Assembly: GCA_018982785.1 (NCBI GenBank)
Contig: JAHHEN010000001.1
Coordinates: forward strand, 248,001 to 312,000
Direction of reading: 5' to 3'
DNA: 64,000 nucleotides
Origin: Enterococcus innesii
Lineage (GTDB): Bacteria; Bacillota; Bacilli; Lactobacillales; Enterococcaceae
Shown here piece by piece: positions 9,560 to 18,907 of the stretch. The position numbers and the translations under genes were made by a program. Every line of letters begins with the position of its first letter. Within the stretch, counting starts at the first letter, position 1. A model generated the notes under the pieces. That model did no database searches, was not told the DNA's origin, and saw only the letters and a program-made list of their open reading frames with translations.

Positions 9560-10467
9560 TACTTTTCTCCTCCTAACGCCGTTTTGACAAACCCTTGTGC
9601 CGTGGCAAGTTTTGCTTGCGCTTCGCCTTTCGTGCTATCAGTCAACAGCATCACGATCGCCAATTTGACATTCTGATCTGCTTCTTCAAATGCCGCGGCG
9701 GCTGTTTCATAATCAGCTTCAGTTGCCTGCATGATGATCCGTTTTGAGCGTTCTACCAATTTTTCGTTGGTCGCTTTCACGTCGACCATCAAATTATTGT
9801 AGACTTTGCCGATCCCTACCATTGATAACGTTGAGATCATATTCAAAATCAATTTTTGGGCCGTCCCAGATTTTAAACGAGTCGAACCCGTCAGAAACTC
9901 TGGGCCACAATCGACTTCGATTGGAAAGCTGGCATGCTGAGAGATCTCCGCGTCTTTGTTACAAGCGATCGTAGCTGTTGTGACACCGAGCTCATTGGCG
10001 TAATCAAGAGCCCCAATCACGTAAGGGGTTCTGCCACTGGCAGCGATCCCGATCACCATGTCATTTTGGGTCAACTTCAGATCGACAAGGTCTTGTTTCC
10101 CTAGCGTTAAGGAGTCTTCTGCTCCTTCGACAGCGACCGTCATCGCTTCTTCGCCACCGGCGATCAGACCAACCACCATCTCAGGTGATACCCCAAAGGT
10201 TGGGACACATTCGGCCGCATCCAAGACGCCTAATCGACCACTCGTACCAGCGCCAAGATAAATCAAGCGTCCGCCTTTTTTAAAAGCAGCGATAGTTTGT
10301 TCAATGACTTTTTCAATACTAGGAATTTCTTTTTCCACTGCATAGGCAACTTTTTGATCTTCTTGGTTCATTTTTTTGCACGCTTCTAAAATCGTCATTT
10401 CATCTAAATTGCTCGTTTCGCTATTGCGTCGTTCAGTCGTTAATTTGTCTAAATTGATTTTATTCAT
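9559..10467 (-). CDS. murQ: N-acetylmuramic acid 6-phosphate etherase
   Basis: MurQ removes the lactyl ether from MurNAc-6-phosphate, giving GlcNAc-6-phosphate and D-lactate in the cytoplasm. The protein is about 302 residues, usual for MurQ. It has the opening [17 protein letters not shown], the SIS-fold sugar-phosphate site [19 protein letters not shown], the motif [19 protein letters not shown], and [15 protein letters not shown] near the active site. It overlaps the end of mupG and shares one base with murP, so the three genes form one tightly packed operon. The ATG at 10467 or 10476 could be used. It is the only gene of the operon that is intact in this sequence. Confidence 0.93.
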   Translation of the reverse strand: MNKINLDKLTTERRNSETSNLDEMTILEACKKMNQEDQKVAYAVEKEIPSIEKVIEQTIAAFKKGGRLIYLGAGTSGRLGVLDAAECVPTFGVSPEMVVGLIAGGEEAMTVAVEGAEDSLTLGKQDLVDLKLTQNDMVIGIAASGRTPYVIGALDYANELGVTTATIACNKDAEISQHASFPIEVDCGPEFLTGSTRLKSGTAQKLILNMISTLSMVGIGKVYNNLMVDVKATNEKLVERSKRIIMQATEADYETAAAAFEEADQNVKLAIVMLLTDSTKGEAQAKLATAQGFVKTALGGEK

Positions 10468-11526
10468 TGGAATCATCTCTTTCTAATTTAAATCGCATCC
10501 CTGCTTTGATTTGTTGGATCAAAGGCAGATCGGCTGGTATCACCTGAGCGGCGAGGTTGACTTTGGGGTCTGCAGGCAATGATCGTTTGCACACTTGAAT
10601 CTCTCCCATATAGCGCAAGTACTCTTGGTTATCGATCGTCACAGCACCCATTGGCCGCTCTTGACTAAGTTCAGGTTTGACTTCTGGAATGGCATTGAAA
10701 CGGGCATCGGCGCTACGCAAGACATCTCGAGCTTCATCGTAACGATTTTGGTGATTCCCTAGTACGTGTTCAAAGTAAGTCGAACCAAGATCTTTGACCC
10801 GCAAAACGATCCGCGCTTCTTGCAGATACGTCGCAAACTGCTGCGCACTTTTTGCAGAAACCATCCCATCACCGATGTAAACAGCATCAACTGAGCCGGT
10901 AGCCAACAAGTCGATCGCTGCGGCAAACGGCGACCAGTTGCGGTGTCTTTCCAGTGTGGGTAATCCTTGAAATAACGGTCCGCGTTTCTTGGCATCTCCT
11001 GGAACAAAGGCTTGGACAAAAAAGCCTTGTGCTTTCTCAACCAGCGGTTCTTCTCCTGAAACCAGTCAGCATCCAGTCCCGTTTCTGGTCGAGGGTAATA
11101 ATTGTGCCAAGCTTCCAATCGAGTAAAATCGGCTCCATACGCCTGCAGCTCTCGAATGTCTTTTTCCGTTAATGTACTGGCATTCAAACTGATGGTCATT
11201 TCCTTTGAAAAAGCGGCGATTTGCTGATTGTCGATCGCATAATCCATTCGTAAACCAGTGACACCGATCTCCCTTAGTTCCGCCAGCTTGTCGATGGAAA
11301 AGCCCGCTTCTGCTAAGGCGTTTCCAGAAATATCTACCATTAAAGACAGCTGATGGTCTTTTGCGAAACCTCCCAAGTCCGTCAGACGCTGCCGATAGGT
11401 ACTGCGATCGTCTTCTGGTATGTGCATGGAGGTGAAAATCCCTTTAAAGCCTGATGCCATCGCAGTCATCTGCTCAAGTTCTGCAGCCGTCAAGTCTTCG
11501 TTCATAAATACAGAAAAGCCGAACAT
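10460..11526 (-). pseudogene. mupG: MupG-type 6-phospho-N-acetylmuramidase (DUF871 family), frameshifted
   Basis: The DUF871/MupG family hydrolyses MurNAc-6-phosphate-GlcNAc in the cytoplasm, as shown for S. aureus MupG, feeding MurQ. The first part (MFGFSVFMNEDLTAAELEQM, then FKGIFTSMHIPED and MVDISGNALAE) is a TIM-barrel start. It derails after QEKNRWLRKH. The second part, from LLATGSVDAVYIGDG to KLERDDSNE, is in another frame. Adding one C beside position 11038 gives the bridge EKNRWLEKAQGFFVQ-AFVPGDAKKRG and about 355 residues, the family length. The start at 11526 has AAGGAGG upstream. It is the first gene of the mupG-murQ-murP operon; no RpiR-type regulator is adjacent. Confidence 0.85.
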
Positions 11527-11772
11527 CTCTTTGCCTCCTTGGTGAGTCACTTTCGTGATACCGTTTTCTATAAAAGCATTATAACTGATTCTTTTCTCGT
11601 TCGCAACTATATTTCATAACTAAATAATAAATATAGAAATATCGTTTCATTTAATAAGAAAGCTTTACCCTTTAAACTTTCTTATGCCCTTCTTTCTACA
11701 GTTATGGTACACTTTATTAGGAACGAAACTTGCTTTCGTCATTTTTACATAGTAGGAGGAATCACATCATCA

Positions 11773-12336
11773 ATGATTACAATGGATGATATTATTCGCG
11801 AAGGCAATCCAACCTTGCGTGAAGTAGCAAAAGAAGTACCTTTTCCTTTAAGCGAAGAGGATATCGCACTGGGAAAAGAAATGATGACCTTTTTAGAAAA
11901 CAGCCAAGACCCAGTCAAGGCAGAAGAACTTGAATTAAGAGGCGGCGTTGGTCTAGCAGCTCCTCAATTAGATATTTCAAAACGAATCACAGCGGTCCTC
12001 GTCCCTAGCAGCGACCCAGAAAAAACTGAACCTGATTTTAAAGATGTTCTATACAATCCCAAAATTTTAAGTCATTCCGTGCAAGAAGCTTGTCTGGGTG
12101 AAGGCGAGGGCTGTCTCTCCGTGGACCGTGAAGTGCCCGGCTACGTGGTGCGCCATGCCCGGATCACGATCAGCTATTACGACATTAACGGCAAAAAGAA
12201 AAAAGTTCGTTTGAAGAACTATCCTGCAATCGTCGTTCAGCATGAGATCGATCATTTGAACGGGGTCATGTTCTACGATCATATCAATCAGCAAAATCCT
12301 TTTTCATTAAAAGAAGGCATTTTAGTCATCGACTAA
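11773..12336 (+). CDS. def: peptide deformylase
   Basis: A metal-dependent hydrolase that removes the N-formyl group from nascent proteins. The protein is about 187 residues, the size of type 2 deformylases of Gram-positive bacteria, with insertions relative to the E. coli enzyme. All three family motifs are present: [17 protein letters not shown] with the metal Cys, and QHEIDHLNG with two metal His and the catalytic Glu. The start [19 protein letters not shown] is taken at 11773; an AGGAGG site lies 13 bases upstream, somewhat far. The longer frame to 11704 is not needed. It is a single gene, convergent with the M20 hydrolase gene across a shared terminator. Confidence 0.95.
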   Translation: MITMDDIIREGNPTLREVAKEVPFPLSEEDIALGKEMMTFLENSQDPVKAEELELRGGVGLAAPQLDISKRITAVLVPSSDPEKTEPDFKDVLYNPKILSHSVQEACLGEGEGCLSVDREVPGYVVRHARITISYYDINGKKKKVRLKNYPAIVVQHEIDHLNGVMFYDHINQQNPFSLKEGILVID

Positions 12337-12339
12337 CAA

Positions 12340-12377
12340 AAAAAGTCTCTACCGACATTTTGCGGCAGAGACTTTTT
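12340..12377. terminator. bidirectional terminator between def and the M20 hydrolase gene
   Basis: A hairpin of AAAAAGTCTCTACCG with CGGCAGAGACTTTTTT has a T run on each strand. It sits between the convergent stops at 12336 and 12429. Confidence 0.85.
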
Positions 12378-12428
12378 TCTTCTATATTATTGAGTATCCT
12401 CTGGATATCTTCTTTCACGATTTTGGCA

Positions 12429-13637
12429 TTAATTGCCTTTCGCTAAACTTTCTTGATGATCGGCTTTGATTTTTTCTAATAACGCCGGTTGTTCAAAAAG
12501 ATCTAACGCGGTCAGGGCTAAAAGTTCAGCCGCGATAGCGATCGACTGCAAGCCTTTTTCACTCTTAGCAGCGGCTTTGAATTCTTCCGAATGCCCCGCA
12601 ATGTAGTCATCTGAAATCGAAACGGTGGGTTGGATCGTCGGGATCACTTGACTGACATTGCCGACATCAGAAGAACCAAGACTTGCTTTTGCTTCCGTAT
12701 CGATCTCATCGGCAGGTACGCCCGCTTCTTGGGCATGGGCGAAGAAAATCTCATCAAAACTTGGTGTCACGATCACATCATCGACGGAGTTTTGGAACAA
12801 GCCGAATTCATAGGTCGCTCCCGTGGCTAAAGCGGCTCCTTTGACGATGTTTTCGACTTTCTCGTAGACATCATTCAAGGTTGCTCGATTGGCTGCTCGT
12901 AAATAAAAACGACCGGCTGCATATTCTGGCACGACATTGGCTGCCACGCCGCCATCGGTGATCACACCATGAATATTGACGTCTTTTGGTAAATGCAGGC
13001 GCAACCCATTGATCCCGTTAAAGACTTGCAACAATGCTTCTAACGCGTTGATGCCTTTTTCTGGTGCTGCTGCCGCATGGGAAGCTCGACCATAGAACTT
13101 GATATCCACTGGATCATTGGCTAATGACGCTGTCGTTTTGCCATAGCGATGGGCTGGATGGACACAAAGAGCGGCATCGACATCATTGAAGAACCCTTCA
13201 CGGACAAAACTACCTTTAGCGGAACCATTTTCTCCACCTTCTTCTCCTGGCGTCCCATAGACTCGAATCTCCCCGCCTAGCTCATCGATGAAAGGTTGTA
13301 GAGCACTGGCAGCTAAGACGGAATAAGTCCCGAAGAGATTGTGTCCGCAGGCATGACCGATGCCAGGTAACGCATCATACTCGGCTAAAAAGGCAATCGT
13401 CGGACCAGGTTTCCCACTGACATAGCGGGCATCAAAGCCGGTGCGATGGCCTGCCACATCCTTTTTGACAGCAAAGCCTTCTTTTTCTAATTGGGCGATC
13501 AGGGCATCGGCTGAGTAAAACTCATAGTTGCTGACTTCTGGGTGATTATGGATATCTAATGCCAAGGCTTGATAAGCGGCTAAACGCTCTTGGATAAATG
13601 GTTTAATCGTTGCTTTTGTAATAGTTGCTGTTGTCAT
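12429..13637 (-). CDS. M20-family amidohydrolase in the methionine transporter operon
   Basis: A metal-dependent M20D peptidase/amidohydrolase of about 402 residues. Metal and catalytic motifs are AEYDALPGIGHACGHNLFG, GTPGEEGGENG and the C-terminal AGHSEEF. A dimerisation insert lies in the middle (from GRASHAAAAPEKG). It resembles AbgB-like aminobenzoyl-glutamate or N-acyl amino-acid hydrolases. The start at 13637 has GGAGAG eight bases upstream. It is the last gene of metN-metI-metQ-M20; streptococcal methionine transporter operons also carry an M20 gene. A role in releasing methionine from an N-acylated or peptide form is inferred from that linkage only. Confidence 0.85.
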   Translation of the reverse strand: MTTATITKATIKPFIQERLAAYQALALDIHNHPEVSNYEFYSADALIAQLEKEGFAVKKDVAGHRTGFDARYVSGKPGPTIAFLAEYDALPGIGHACGHNLFGTYSVLAASALQPFIDELGGEIRVYGTPGEEGGENGSAKGSFVREGFFNDVDAALCVHPAHRYGKTTASLANDPVDIKFYGRASHAAAAPEKGINALEALLQVFNGINGLRLHLPKDVNIHGVITDGGVAANVVPEYAAGRFYLRAANRATLNDVYEKVENIVKGAALATGATYEFGLFQNSVDDVIVTPSFDEIFFAHAQEAGVPADEIDTEAKASLGSSDVGNVSQVIPTIQPTVSISDDYIAGHSEEFKAAAKSEKGLQSIAIAAELLALTALDLFEQPALLEKIKADHQESLAKGN

Positions 13638-13696
13638 AATCAAATCTCTCCTTTTTTATACATGTTTTTTCAATTTTATATCAAATTACGTGGTAC

Positions 13697-14536
13697 TTAT
13701 TTTGCCCCAAAGGTTTCCCAAGCAGGAACACTTGATCCTTTTGACGTTTCCTCGATGACTTTTTTCGTATCCTCTGTTTGGTAAGCAGCGACCACTTTTT
13801 GGTAAACTTCATTGTCTTCATCTTCTTTACGGGCGGCAATGATGTTGACATAAGGACGGGCCGTTTCATCAACAGGCTCTAAAAAGATCGCATCTTCGGT
13901 TGGTACAAATCCTGCATCTACCGCCATGCCGCTATTGATGACCGAAACATCGACATCGGAAAGTGCCCGAGCGGTTTGCGCTGCATCAAGTTCTGAAATT
14001 TCTAAGTTCAAACGGTTTTCTGTAATATCCGCGACCGTTGGTGTTTGTCCGGCTGCTTCATCCACTTTGATCAATCCAGCTGATTGTAACAAAAGCAATG
14101 CCCGACCACCATTGGTCACATCATTAGGGATCGCAACTTTAGCTCCTTCAGCCAAGTCGTTGACATCCGTCACTTTGTCGGAATAAATACCTAATGGTGC
14201 ATTGACTGTATTGCCGATCGATACGAGATCAGTACCAAATTCTTCATTATAGTTGTCCAAGAAAAATTGGTGTTGGAATGAATTGAGGTCGATGGAACCA
14301 TCAGCCAAGGCTGCGTTGGGCTGGTTGTAATCAGAAAATTGGACATATTCTAAATTGATGCCTTCGTCTTTCAAACGATCTTTGACATCATCCCAGACAT
14401 CGGTGTCTGCACCAATCACCCCTAATTTCACCGTGACTTCTTCTTGATCATTGGCTGCGGCACTGCCATTGTTTCCGCATCCTGTAATAAATAATAATGC
14501 TGCCCCTAAGACGATTGATTGTATGAATTTTTTCAT
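13697..14536 (-). CDS. metQ: methionine ABC transporter substrate-binding lipoprotein
   Basis: An NlpA/MetQ-type lipoprotein of 279 residues that captures methionine outside the cell. The signal peptide ends in a lipobox, LFITGCGNN, with Cys near residue 20. The mature part has family stretches VKLGVIGADTDVWDDVKDRL, FSDYNQPNAALADGSIDLN, FQHQFFLDNYN and IAIPNDVTNGGRALLLLQ (first Ile is Val here). It lies between metI and the M20 gene in the operon under the tandem Met T-boxes, which strongly supports methionine as substrate. Confidence 0.93.
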   Translation of the reverse strand: MKKFIQSIVLGAALLFITGCGNNGSAAANDQEEVTVKLGVIGADTDVWDDVKDRLKDEGINLEYVQFSDYNQPNAALADGSIDLNSFQHQFFLDNYNEEFGTDLVSIGNTVNAPLGIYSDKVTDVNDLAEGAKVAIPNDVTNGGRALLLLQSAGLIKVDEAAGQTPTVADITENRLNLEISELDAAQTARALSDVDVSVINSGMAVDAGFVPTEDAIFLEPVDETARPYVNIIAARKEDEDNEVYQKVVAAYQTEDTKKVIEETSKGSSVPAWETFGAK

Positions 14537-14586
14537 TTTCTTCCTCCATAGACTTGCTTGTTTTTTTATTTGTACGTAAGTGGTGG

Positions 14587-15267
14587 TCAGTGTGATACTC
14601 GTTTAATGAGTAGGTTGCTGACAAATTGACTGATAAAAACGAATACTAAGATGATCAAGGTCGCCATGATCGTAACATCGGTCTGGAATCGGTTGTACCC
14701 GCGGGTGATGGCTAAGTTTCCTAAACCGCCAGCGCCGACTGCTCCTGCCATGGCGGTCAATCCGATCACATTGATCACGGTCAATGCAGAGACCCGAATA
14801 ATTCCCGCCACGCCTTCTGGCAAATAGACCCGAAAAATGATACCGAAAGGACTGGTGCCCATCGCTTCAGCTGCCTCCACGACACCGGGGTCAACTTCTA
14901 GCAAGGCAATCTCGATCTGCCGAGCAAAGAAAGGAATGATCCCAGCAATCAGAGGAACCAATGCTGCTGTTTCGCCGATGGTCGTTCCGACAAGGAATCT
15001 GGTAAAGGTTCCTAGTAACGTCAATAAGATAATGAAAGGGATCGAGCGCACCACATTGATGACTTTATCGAGAAATTCAAAGAGCGGTCGATTTTCTAAA
15101 ATCCCATTCGGTCGAGTCACTACCAAAACGATCCCTAACAAGATGCCTAAGATGCCCGCGATCAAAGAGGTCCAAAAAACCATATACAAGGTTTGGATCG
15201 TTGCTGTCACAAATTCATCTTGGATCGCAACAACATTGGGAAAATATCTTTCTAATAAGGCAGCCAT
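14587..15267 (-). CDS. metI: methionine ABC transporter permease
   Basis: An inner-membrane permease of 226 residues with about five transmembrane helices, the MetI pattern. The segment VVEAAEAMGTSPFGIIFRVYLPEG is the EAA loop that contacts the ATPase MetN. Other typical parts are NVVRSIPFIILL and AMAGAVGAGGLGNLAITRGYNRF. Its start abuts the metN stop, and metQ follows after 50 bases. It works with MetN and MetQ for methionine uptake. Confidence 0.93.
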   Translation of the reverse strand: MAALLERYFPNVVAIQDEFVTATIQTLYMVFWTSLIAGILGILLGIVLVVTRPNGILENRPLFEFLDKVINVVRSIPFIILLTLLGTFTRFLVGTTIGETAALVPLIAGIIPFFARQIEIALLEVDPGVVEAAEAMGTSPFGIIFRVYLPEGVAGIIRVSALTVINVIGLTAMAGAVGAGGLGNLAITRGYNRFQTDVTIMATLIILVFVFISQFVSNLLIKRVSH

Positions 15268-16344
15268 CTAAAATCCTCCTTTAATTACATTGTTTAATGG
15301 TTCTGCATGATTTTCTTTTAAAATATTGGTGTAAACCCCTTGAGACTTCAAATATTCTAAGGCATGTTTACGCTGTTGGTATTCACCGGATAAGCTAACG
15401 ACTAAGCTGCCGATCGGCACTTCTTGCAAGATCTCCACGTTGCCGTAAAGAATATTGGTGGTCACTTTGTAGCGGCTGTACAATTGGGCGATCAGTGGTT
15501 CATTGGTTTGATCCCCCACATAGGACAGCTCCACCAGCCATTCGTTCGGTGCCAAGGAAGAAAATTTCGAACTGCCAAGGATCGTTTCTAAGGCTTGGTC
15601 GATGTGTGTCGCCGTTCGGATGAAATCTTTGGTCAAAGGTTTTTCTGGTTGGCTGAAAATCTGAACGCTTGAGCCTTGCTCGATGACTTCGCCGTCTTCC
15701 ATCACTGCCACTTTGTTGCAGATTTCTTTGACAACTTGCATCTCATGGGTAATAATCACGATGGTCAAGCCGAGGGTTCGATTTAATTTTTTCAACAAAG
15801 CCAATATCTGTAAGGTCGTTTTCGGATCAAGGGCGCTAGTTGCCTCATCACACAACAAGATCTCTGGATCATTTGCCAAAGCTCTGGCGATGGCGACCCG
15901 CTGTTTTTGTCCTCCAGATAGTTGGCTAGGAAACGCTTGGGCTTTTTCTTCCAATCCAACAAGCGCCAGCAGCTCGGTAACTTTTTGATGACGTTCCTGT
16001 TTGGACCGTCCCCCATATTTCAAGGAAAAATCCACGTTATCAAAAACATTGCGACTGTCCATCAAGTTGAAGTGCTGAAAGATCATTCCGATCGTTTTCC
16101 GTTTTTCTCGCAGAGCTTTCGCCGAAAGCGTGGTCAGCTCCGTGCCATTGACGACGACGCTGCCGCTGCTTGGTCGCTGCAATAAGTTGATTACACGGAC
16201 GAGTGTACTTTTCCCGGCGCCTGAGTAACCCACGATGCCGTACACGTCCCCTTTGTCGATCTCGATCGATACGTTTTTGACCGCTTGGATCGCGGGTTTC
16301 TTTGGTTGATTGAATGTTACTGATATGTCTTTTAATGAAATCAT
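15268..16344 (-). CDS. metN: methionine ABC transporter ATP-binding protein with NIL domain
   Basis: An ATPase of 358 residues that drives methionine import. It has Walker [10 protein letters not shown], signature LSGGQKQR, Walker [13 protein letters not shown] and H-loop ITHEM. The last 90 residues form the NIL/ACT-like domain (from [19 protein letters not shown]), which in E. coli MetN binds methionine and causes trans-inhibition. A GGGGAAGACG sequence precedes the ATG at 16344. It is the first gene after a leader of about 600 bases containing two T-boxes. Confidence 0.94.
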   Translation of the reverse strand: MISLKDISVTFNQPKKPAIQAVKNVSIEIDKGDVYGIVGYSGAGKSTLVRVINLLQRPSSGSVVVNGTELTTLSAKALREKRKTIGMIFQHFNLMDSRNVFDNVDFSLKYGGRSKQERHQKVTELLALVGLEEKAQAFPSQLSGGQKQRVAIARALANDPEILLCDEATSALDPKTTLQILALLKKLNRTLGLTIVIITHEMQVVKEICNKVAVMEDGEVIEQGSSVQIFSQPEKPLTKDFIRTATHIDQALETILGSSKFSSLAPNEWLVELSYVGDQTNEPLIAQLYSRYKVTTNILYGNVEILQEVPIGSLVVSLSGEYQQRKHALEYLKSQGVYTNILKENHAEPLNNVIKGGF

Positions 16345-16373
16345 CGTCTTCCCCTAGTTCTTGTCTTTTTCAA

Positions 16374-16673
16374 TAAAAAAAGGCGTCCTCAAACAAGTCA
16401 CAGGTGACTTGTTTGAGGACGCCTTTTTGCGTGTTACCACCTCAGTTTAAGCTGTACTCGCATACAGCTCCTTTTCGAGTACGATCATACTCTAGCCAGA
16501 TAACGGTCGCTACCGTCGTCGCCTTGCAAACTACTGCTCGGAACGAATCACTCCTTGGCCATTTTCTAAAAGTCGTTTGATGCTTCTTTTCAGCTACCGA
16601 AGCTCTCTGTTGAAAAAACGTGCTTTTGTACTTACCAATTCTTCGTGTGTGGTGCTATTTGATTTTTGTGTAT
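16374..16673 (-). ncRNA. Met T-box riboswitch 2 (proximal to metN)
   Basis: A second complete T-box element. Reading the minus strand, a stem I region contains an AUG specifier candidate (16562-16560) in the context AAAATGGCCAAGGAG. The antiterminator T-box motif GGTGGTAACACG is at about 16442-16431. A perfect 20-bp terminator stem (16382-16423) then ends in a T run (16381-16375). The UGGU of the T-box pairs with an ACCA tRNA end, as tRNA-Met has. Uncharged tRNA-Met would favour readthrough into metN. Confidence 0.9.
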
Positions 16674-16953
16674 AAAAAAAGTCCTTTTACCAGCGTTTGC
16701 TAGTAAAAGGACGAATACTCGTGTTACCACCTTTTGTTTAGAAGGTTTCCCTTCCCTCAACCCAACGTCTAGCCGTGCTAGAGATTGGTGCACTTTGTAA
16801 CGGTAGTGCGCATCCGTGATTGCCTACTTATCGACAATCAATCCTCCAAGGCCATTTTTCATCGCTTCTGACTTGACTCTTTCCACCAACCAGAGTCTCT
16901 CTTTAAAGTATCCGCGGTTACTTTCCTTCTCAACAGATTCATTATTCTTGTTG
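16674..16953 (-). ncRNA. Met T-box riboswitch 1 (distal, promoter side)
   Basis: The first T-box of the pair. It carries an AUG specifier candidate at 16855-16853 in the context AAAAATGGCCTTGGAGG, close to that of the second copy. The T-box motif AGGTGGTAACACG is at 16733-16721. The terminator hairpin GTCCTTTTAC-TAGC / GCTGGTAAAAGGAC (16681-16712) is followed by seven T (16680-16674). The shared AUG context in both copies supports methionine specificity for both. Confidence 0.9.
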
Positions 16954-16959
16954 AGTTGT

Positions 16960-16988
16960 ACTTTACTGGAAAATGAACGTCTTGTCAA
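16960..16988 (-). promoter_or_regulatory. promoter of the met operon leader
   Basis: On the minus strand a perfect -35 TTGACA (16988-16983) and a -10 TAAAGT (16965-16960) are spaced by 17 bases, immediately upstream of the first T-box. It begins eight bases inside and after the stop of the upstream hydrolase gene. Confidence 0.75.
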
Positions 16989-16995
16989 CAAAAAA

Positions 16996-17513
16996 TCACA
17001 ATTTTTTCATCTGAGGATTTGCCAAGACTTCCGCAAAGCGTCCTTGCCAGATCATTTCGTACCAATCAATGATTTCAGCTGCTGATCGTCCTCGGCTTGG
17101 ATACGTCGTTGTGGCTTGGGCATACACGACGTTTTGATAACCCAGACCATGCGCGAATTTGATCGTGCCATCAAGGCAATATTCCGTCTGAGCACCAGCA
17201 AATTCGATACTACGCACTTGGTTTGTCTGTAAGACCGCTTGTAGATCTGTTTGAAAAAACTATTGGCGTGTTTTTTTCGAATCAAACGATCCGTTGGTTC
17301 ATAGGCCAATGCTGGGTGCAGTTGCCATGCTTTGCTACCGTAGGGCAACGTCTCCTCTTCATGCTGAACAAAAATAACTGGTTTTTCTTCTTTACGATAT
17401 CGTTGGATTCGTTGGTTGACGAACAGCAATAATTCCGACAAATGGTCAATTGTTTGGTCATTTGTTTGACAGACCTCATTTTGCAAGTCAATGATCAATA
17501 AGACATCTTGCAT
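16996..17513 (-). pseudogene. isochorismatase-fold cysteine hydrolase, frameshifted in an A6 run
   Basis: Members hydrolyse amides or isochorismate with a Cys-Asp-Lys triad; nicotinamidases belong here. The N-terminal part has MQDVLLIIDLQNE (catalytic Asp) and RLIRKKHANSFF (catalytic Lys region). The C-terminal part, in another frame, has VRSIEFAGAQTEYCLDGT with the nucleophile Cys. One extra base in the A6 run at 17254-17259 joins them as NSFFQTDLQAVLQTNQVRS, about 173 residues. The start at 17513 has GAGGAG seven bases upstream. It follows a NiaR-type niacin repressor directly, so nicotinamide could be a substrate, but the sequence alone does not prove this. Confidence 0.8.
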
Positions 17514-17524
17514 CACTTCACTCC

Positions 17525-18043
17525 TCAATTTTGGTAGAGCATGCCTTTTTCTGCTAACTGTTGTTTGGCTTTTTCCAGAGCCGCAGGATCGGTGTAGCGC
17601 AACGTATGCAAGTGTACCCCGTTGGTTAAATCTGAGAGCAAGCGGGCCTCTGCATGTTTGGTTTTGTTGATGAAATCAGTCACGTCTTGGTCTGTTTGGA
17701 TCTGCAAATTGCCAGTGATCTCTCCATAGATCTCATGCTCAACGATGACATCGACCACTTCCACACCACAAGCGACAAAGATACGCAATTCTTCTTCCGT
17801 TTGTTCAGGTCGATGCTGTACCGCTAGCTTACTCACATGTCCTGCCTCATCCAACAGCGCTTGCAGCCGATACCCACGAGCCGTAGCCACAATTGCTTCA
17901 CCAGCTGCTCGCAATAAGGCAATGTCCCCAACGATGATTTGACGGCTGACTCCGAGGGATTCTGCCAGTTTGCTGGCACTGATCGCTTTGTCCGCTTGCT
18001 TCAATGCCGCTAAAATGTTTTCTCGACGTGTTGCTCCATCCAT
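17525..18043 (-). CDS. niaR: NiaR-type niacin-responsive transcriptional repressor (HTH + 3H domain)
   Basis: A regulator of about 172 residues. The N-terminal winged helix (ENILAALKQADKAISASKLAESLGVSRQIIVGDI) is followed by a 3H domain with conserved His in VQHR, VIVEHEIYGEI and NGVHLHTL, the layout of NiaR (YrxA), which senses nicotinic acid and represses NAD-precursor genes. The start at 18043 has GGAGG seven bases upstream and lies just after the stop of the acetyltransferase gene. No niaP transporter is visible here, but the sirtuin and the hydrolase beside it both touch nicotinamide chemistry. Confidence 0.88.
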   Translation of the reverse strand: MDGATRRENILAALKQADKAISASKLAESLGVSRQIIVGDIALLRAAGEAIVATARGYRLQALLDEAGHVSKLAVQHRPEQTEEELRIFVACGVEVVDVIVEHEIYGEITGNLQIQTDQDVTDFINKTKHAEARLLSDLTNGVHLHTLRYTDPAALEKAKQQLAEKGMLYQN

Positions 18044-18045
18044 AC

Positions 18046-18894
18046 TCATTCCTCCAATTGATTCTCTTGATAGGTTTTTGAGTGGTTCATAATTGATTGA
18101 AACATAGCCAAAATCGTTTCTTCGTAGGCTTGATTAGAAATTGCCTGCCGAATGTTTTCCAGCACTTTCTCTTCACGATTTTCATCTAATACCGGCAGTT
18201 GACTGCTTTTCTTCAATTGCACGATTTCGTTGACCGTGCTCATACGTTTTTCCAAAAGATGCGTGAGTTGCCAATCAATGTCATCGATCGCTGCCCGCTG
18301 AACAGCCAAGGGATCTTGCTGGTCGTTTTCTTCTTCTAAGTCGATCGTCTTGATGACCCGTGCTGGATTTCCCGCCAGCACAACATTGTCTGGGAATGAT
18401 TTTGTAACGACACTGCCAGCCCCCACCACGACATTGTTACCTAAGCGCACCCCTGGCAAAATCGTGGCCGCCCCACCGATCCATGCGTTATCGCCAATCA
18501 CGATTGGTGCCCCTAATTCTAAGCCGCTGTTTCGTTTGACCGGATGTAATGGATGCGTCGCCGTAAACAACCGAACATTGGGTGCCAGCATACAGTTGTC
18601 GCCAAAGGTAATTGGACAAACATCTAATAGCACACAGTCGTAGTTAGCATAGAAATTTTTGCCGACAGAAATATTGTAGCCATAATCAAAACGGACATTC
18701 GGTTCGATATAGATTCGACCAGTCACAGAGCCGAAAGTTTCTTTTAGTAACTGCTCTTTGATTTTTGTATCAGTTTCTTGGTTGATCAGGTTCATTTGTT
18801 CACGGGCATATTTTCGATCTGCCACCAATTCTGGATCTGGGGAAAAGTACAATTCGCCAGCAATCATTTTCTCTTTTTCGGTACGTTGTGTCAT
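18046..18894 (-). CDS. maltose O-acetyltransferase-like hexapeptide protein fused to a chorismate mutase (AroQ) domain
   Basis: A two-domain protein of about 282 residues. Residues 1-190 are a MAA/LacA-type sugar O-acetyltransferase with an N-terminal cap ([22 protein letters not shown]) and left-handed beta-helix repeats ([42 protein letters not shown]). The catalytic His is in TATHPLHP. Residues 200-282 resemble an AroQ-type chorismate mutase helix bundle ([18 protein letters not shown], then [21 protein letters not shown], and a third helix). The start at 18894 has AAGGAG eight bases upstream. It overlaps the sirtuin stop side closely and the NiaR gene follows. Whether the mutase domain is catalytic or only structural is not known. 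Confidence 0.8.
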   Translation of the reverse strand: MTQRTEKEKMIAGELYFSPDPELVADRKYAREQMNLINQETDTKIKEQLLKETFGSVTGRIYIEPNVRFDYGYNISVGKNFYANYDCVLLDVCPITFGDNCMLAPNVRLFTATHPLHPVKRNSGLELGAPIVIGDNAWIGGAATILPGVRLGNNVVVGAGSVVTKSFPDNVVLAGNPARVIKTIDLEEENDQQDPLAVQRAAIDDIDWQLTHLLEKRMSTVNEIVQLKKSSQLPVLDENREEKVLENIRQAISNQAYEETILAMFQSIMNHSKTYQENQLEE

Positions 18895-18907
18895 ATCATA
18901 AACTCCT

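Noticed and set aside
11704-11772. N-terminal extension of peptide deformylase
   Set aside because: The extension lies upstream of the AGGAGG site and is not part of the family fold.
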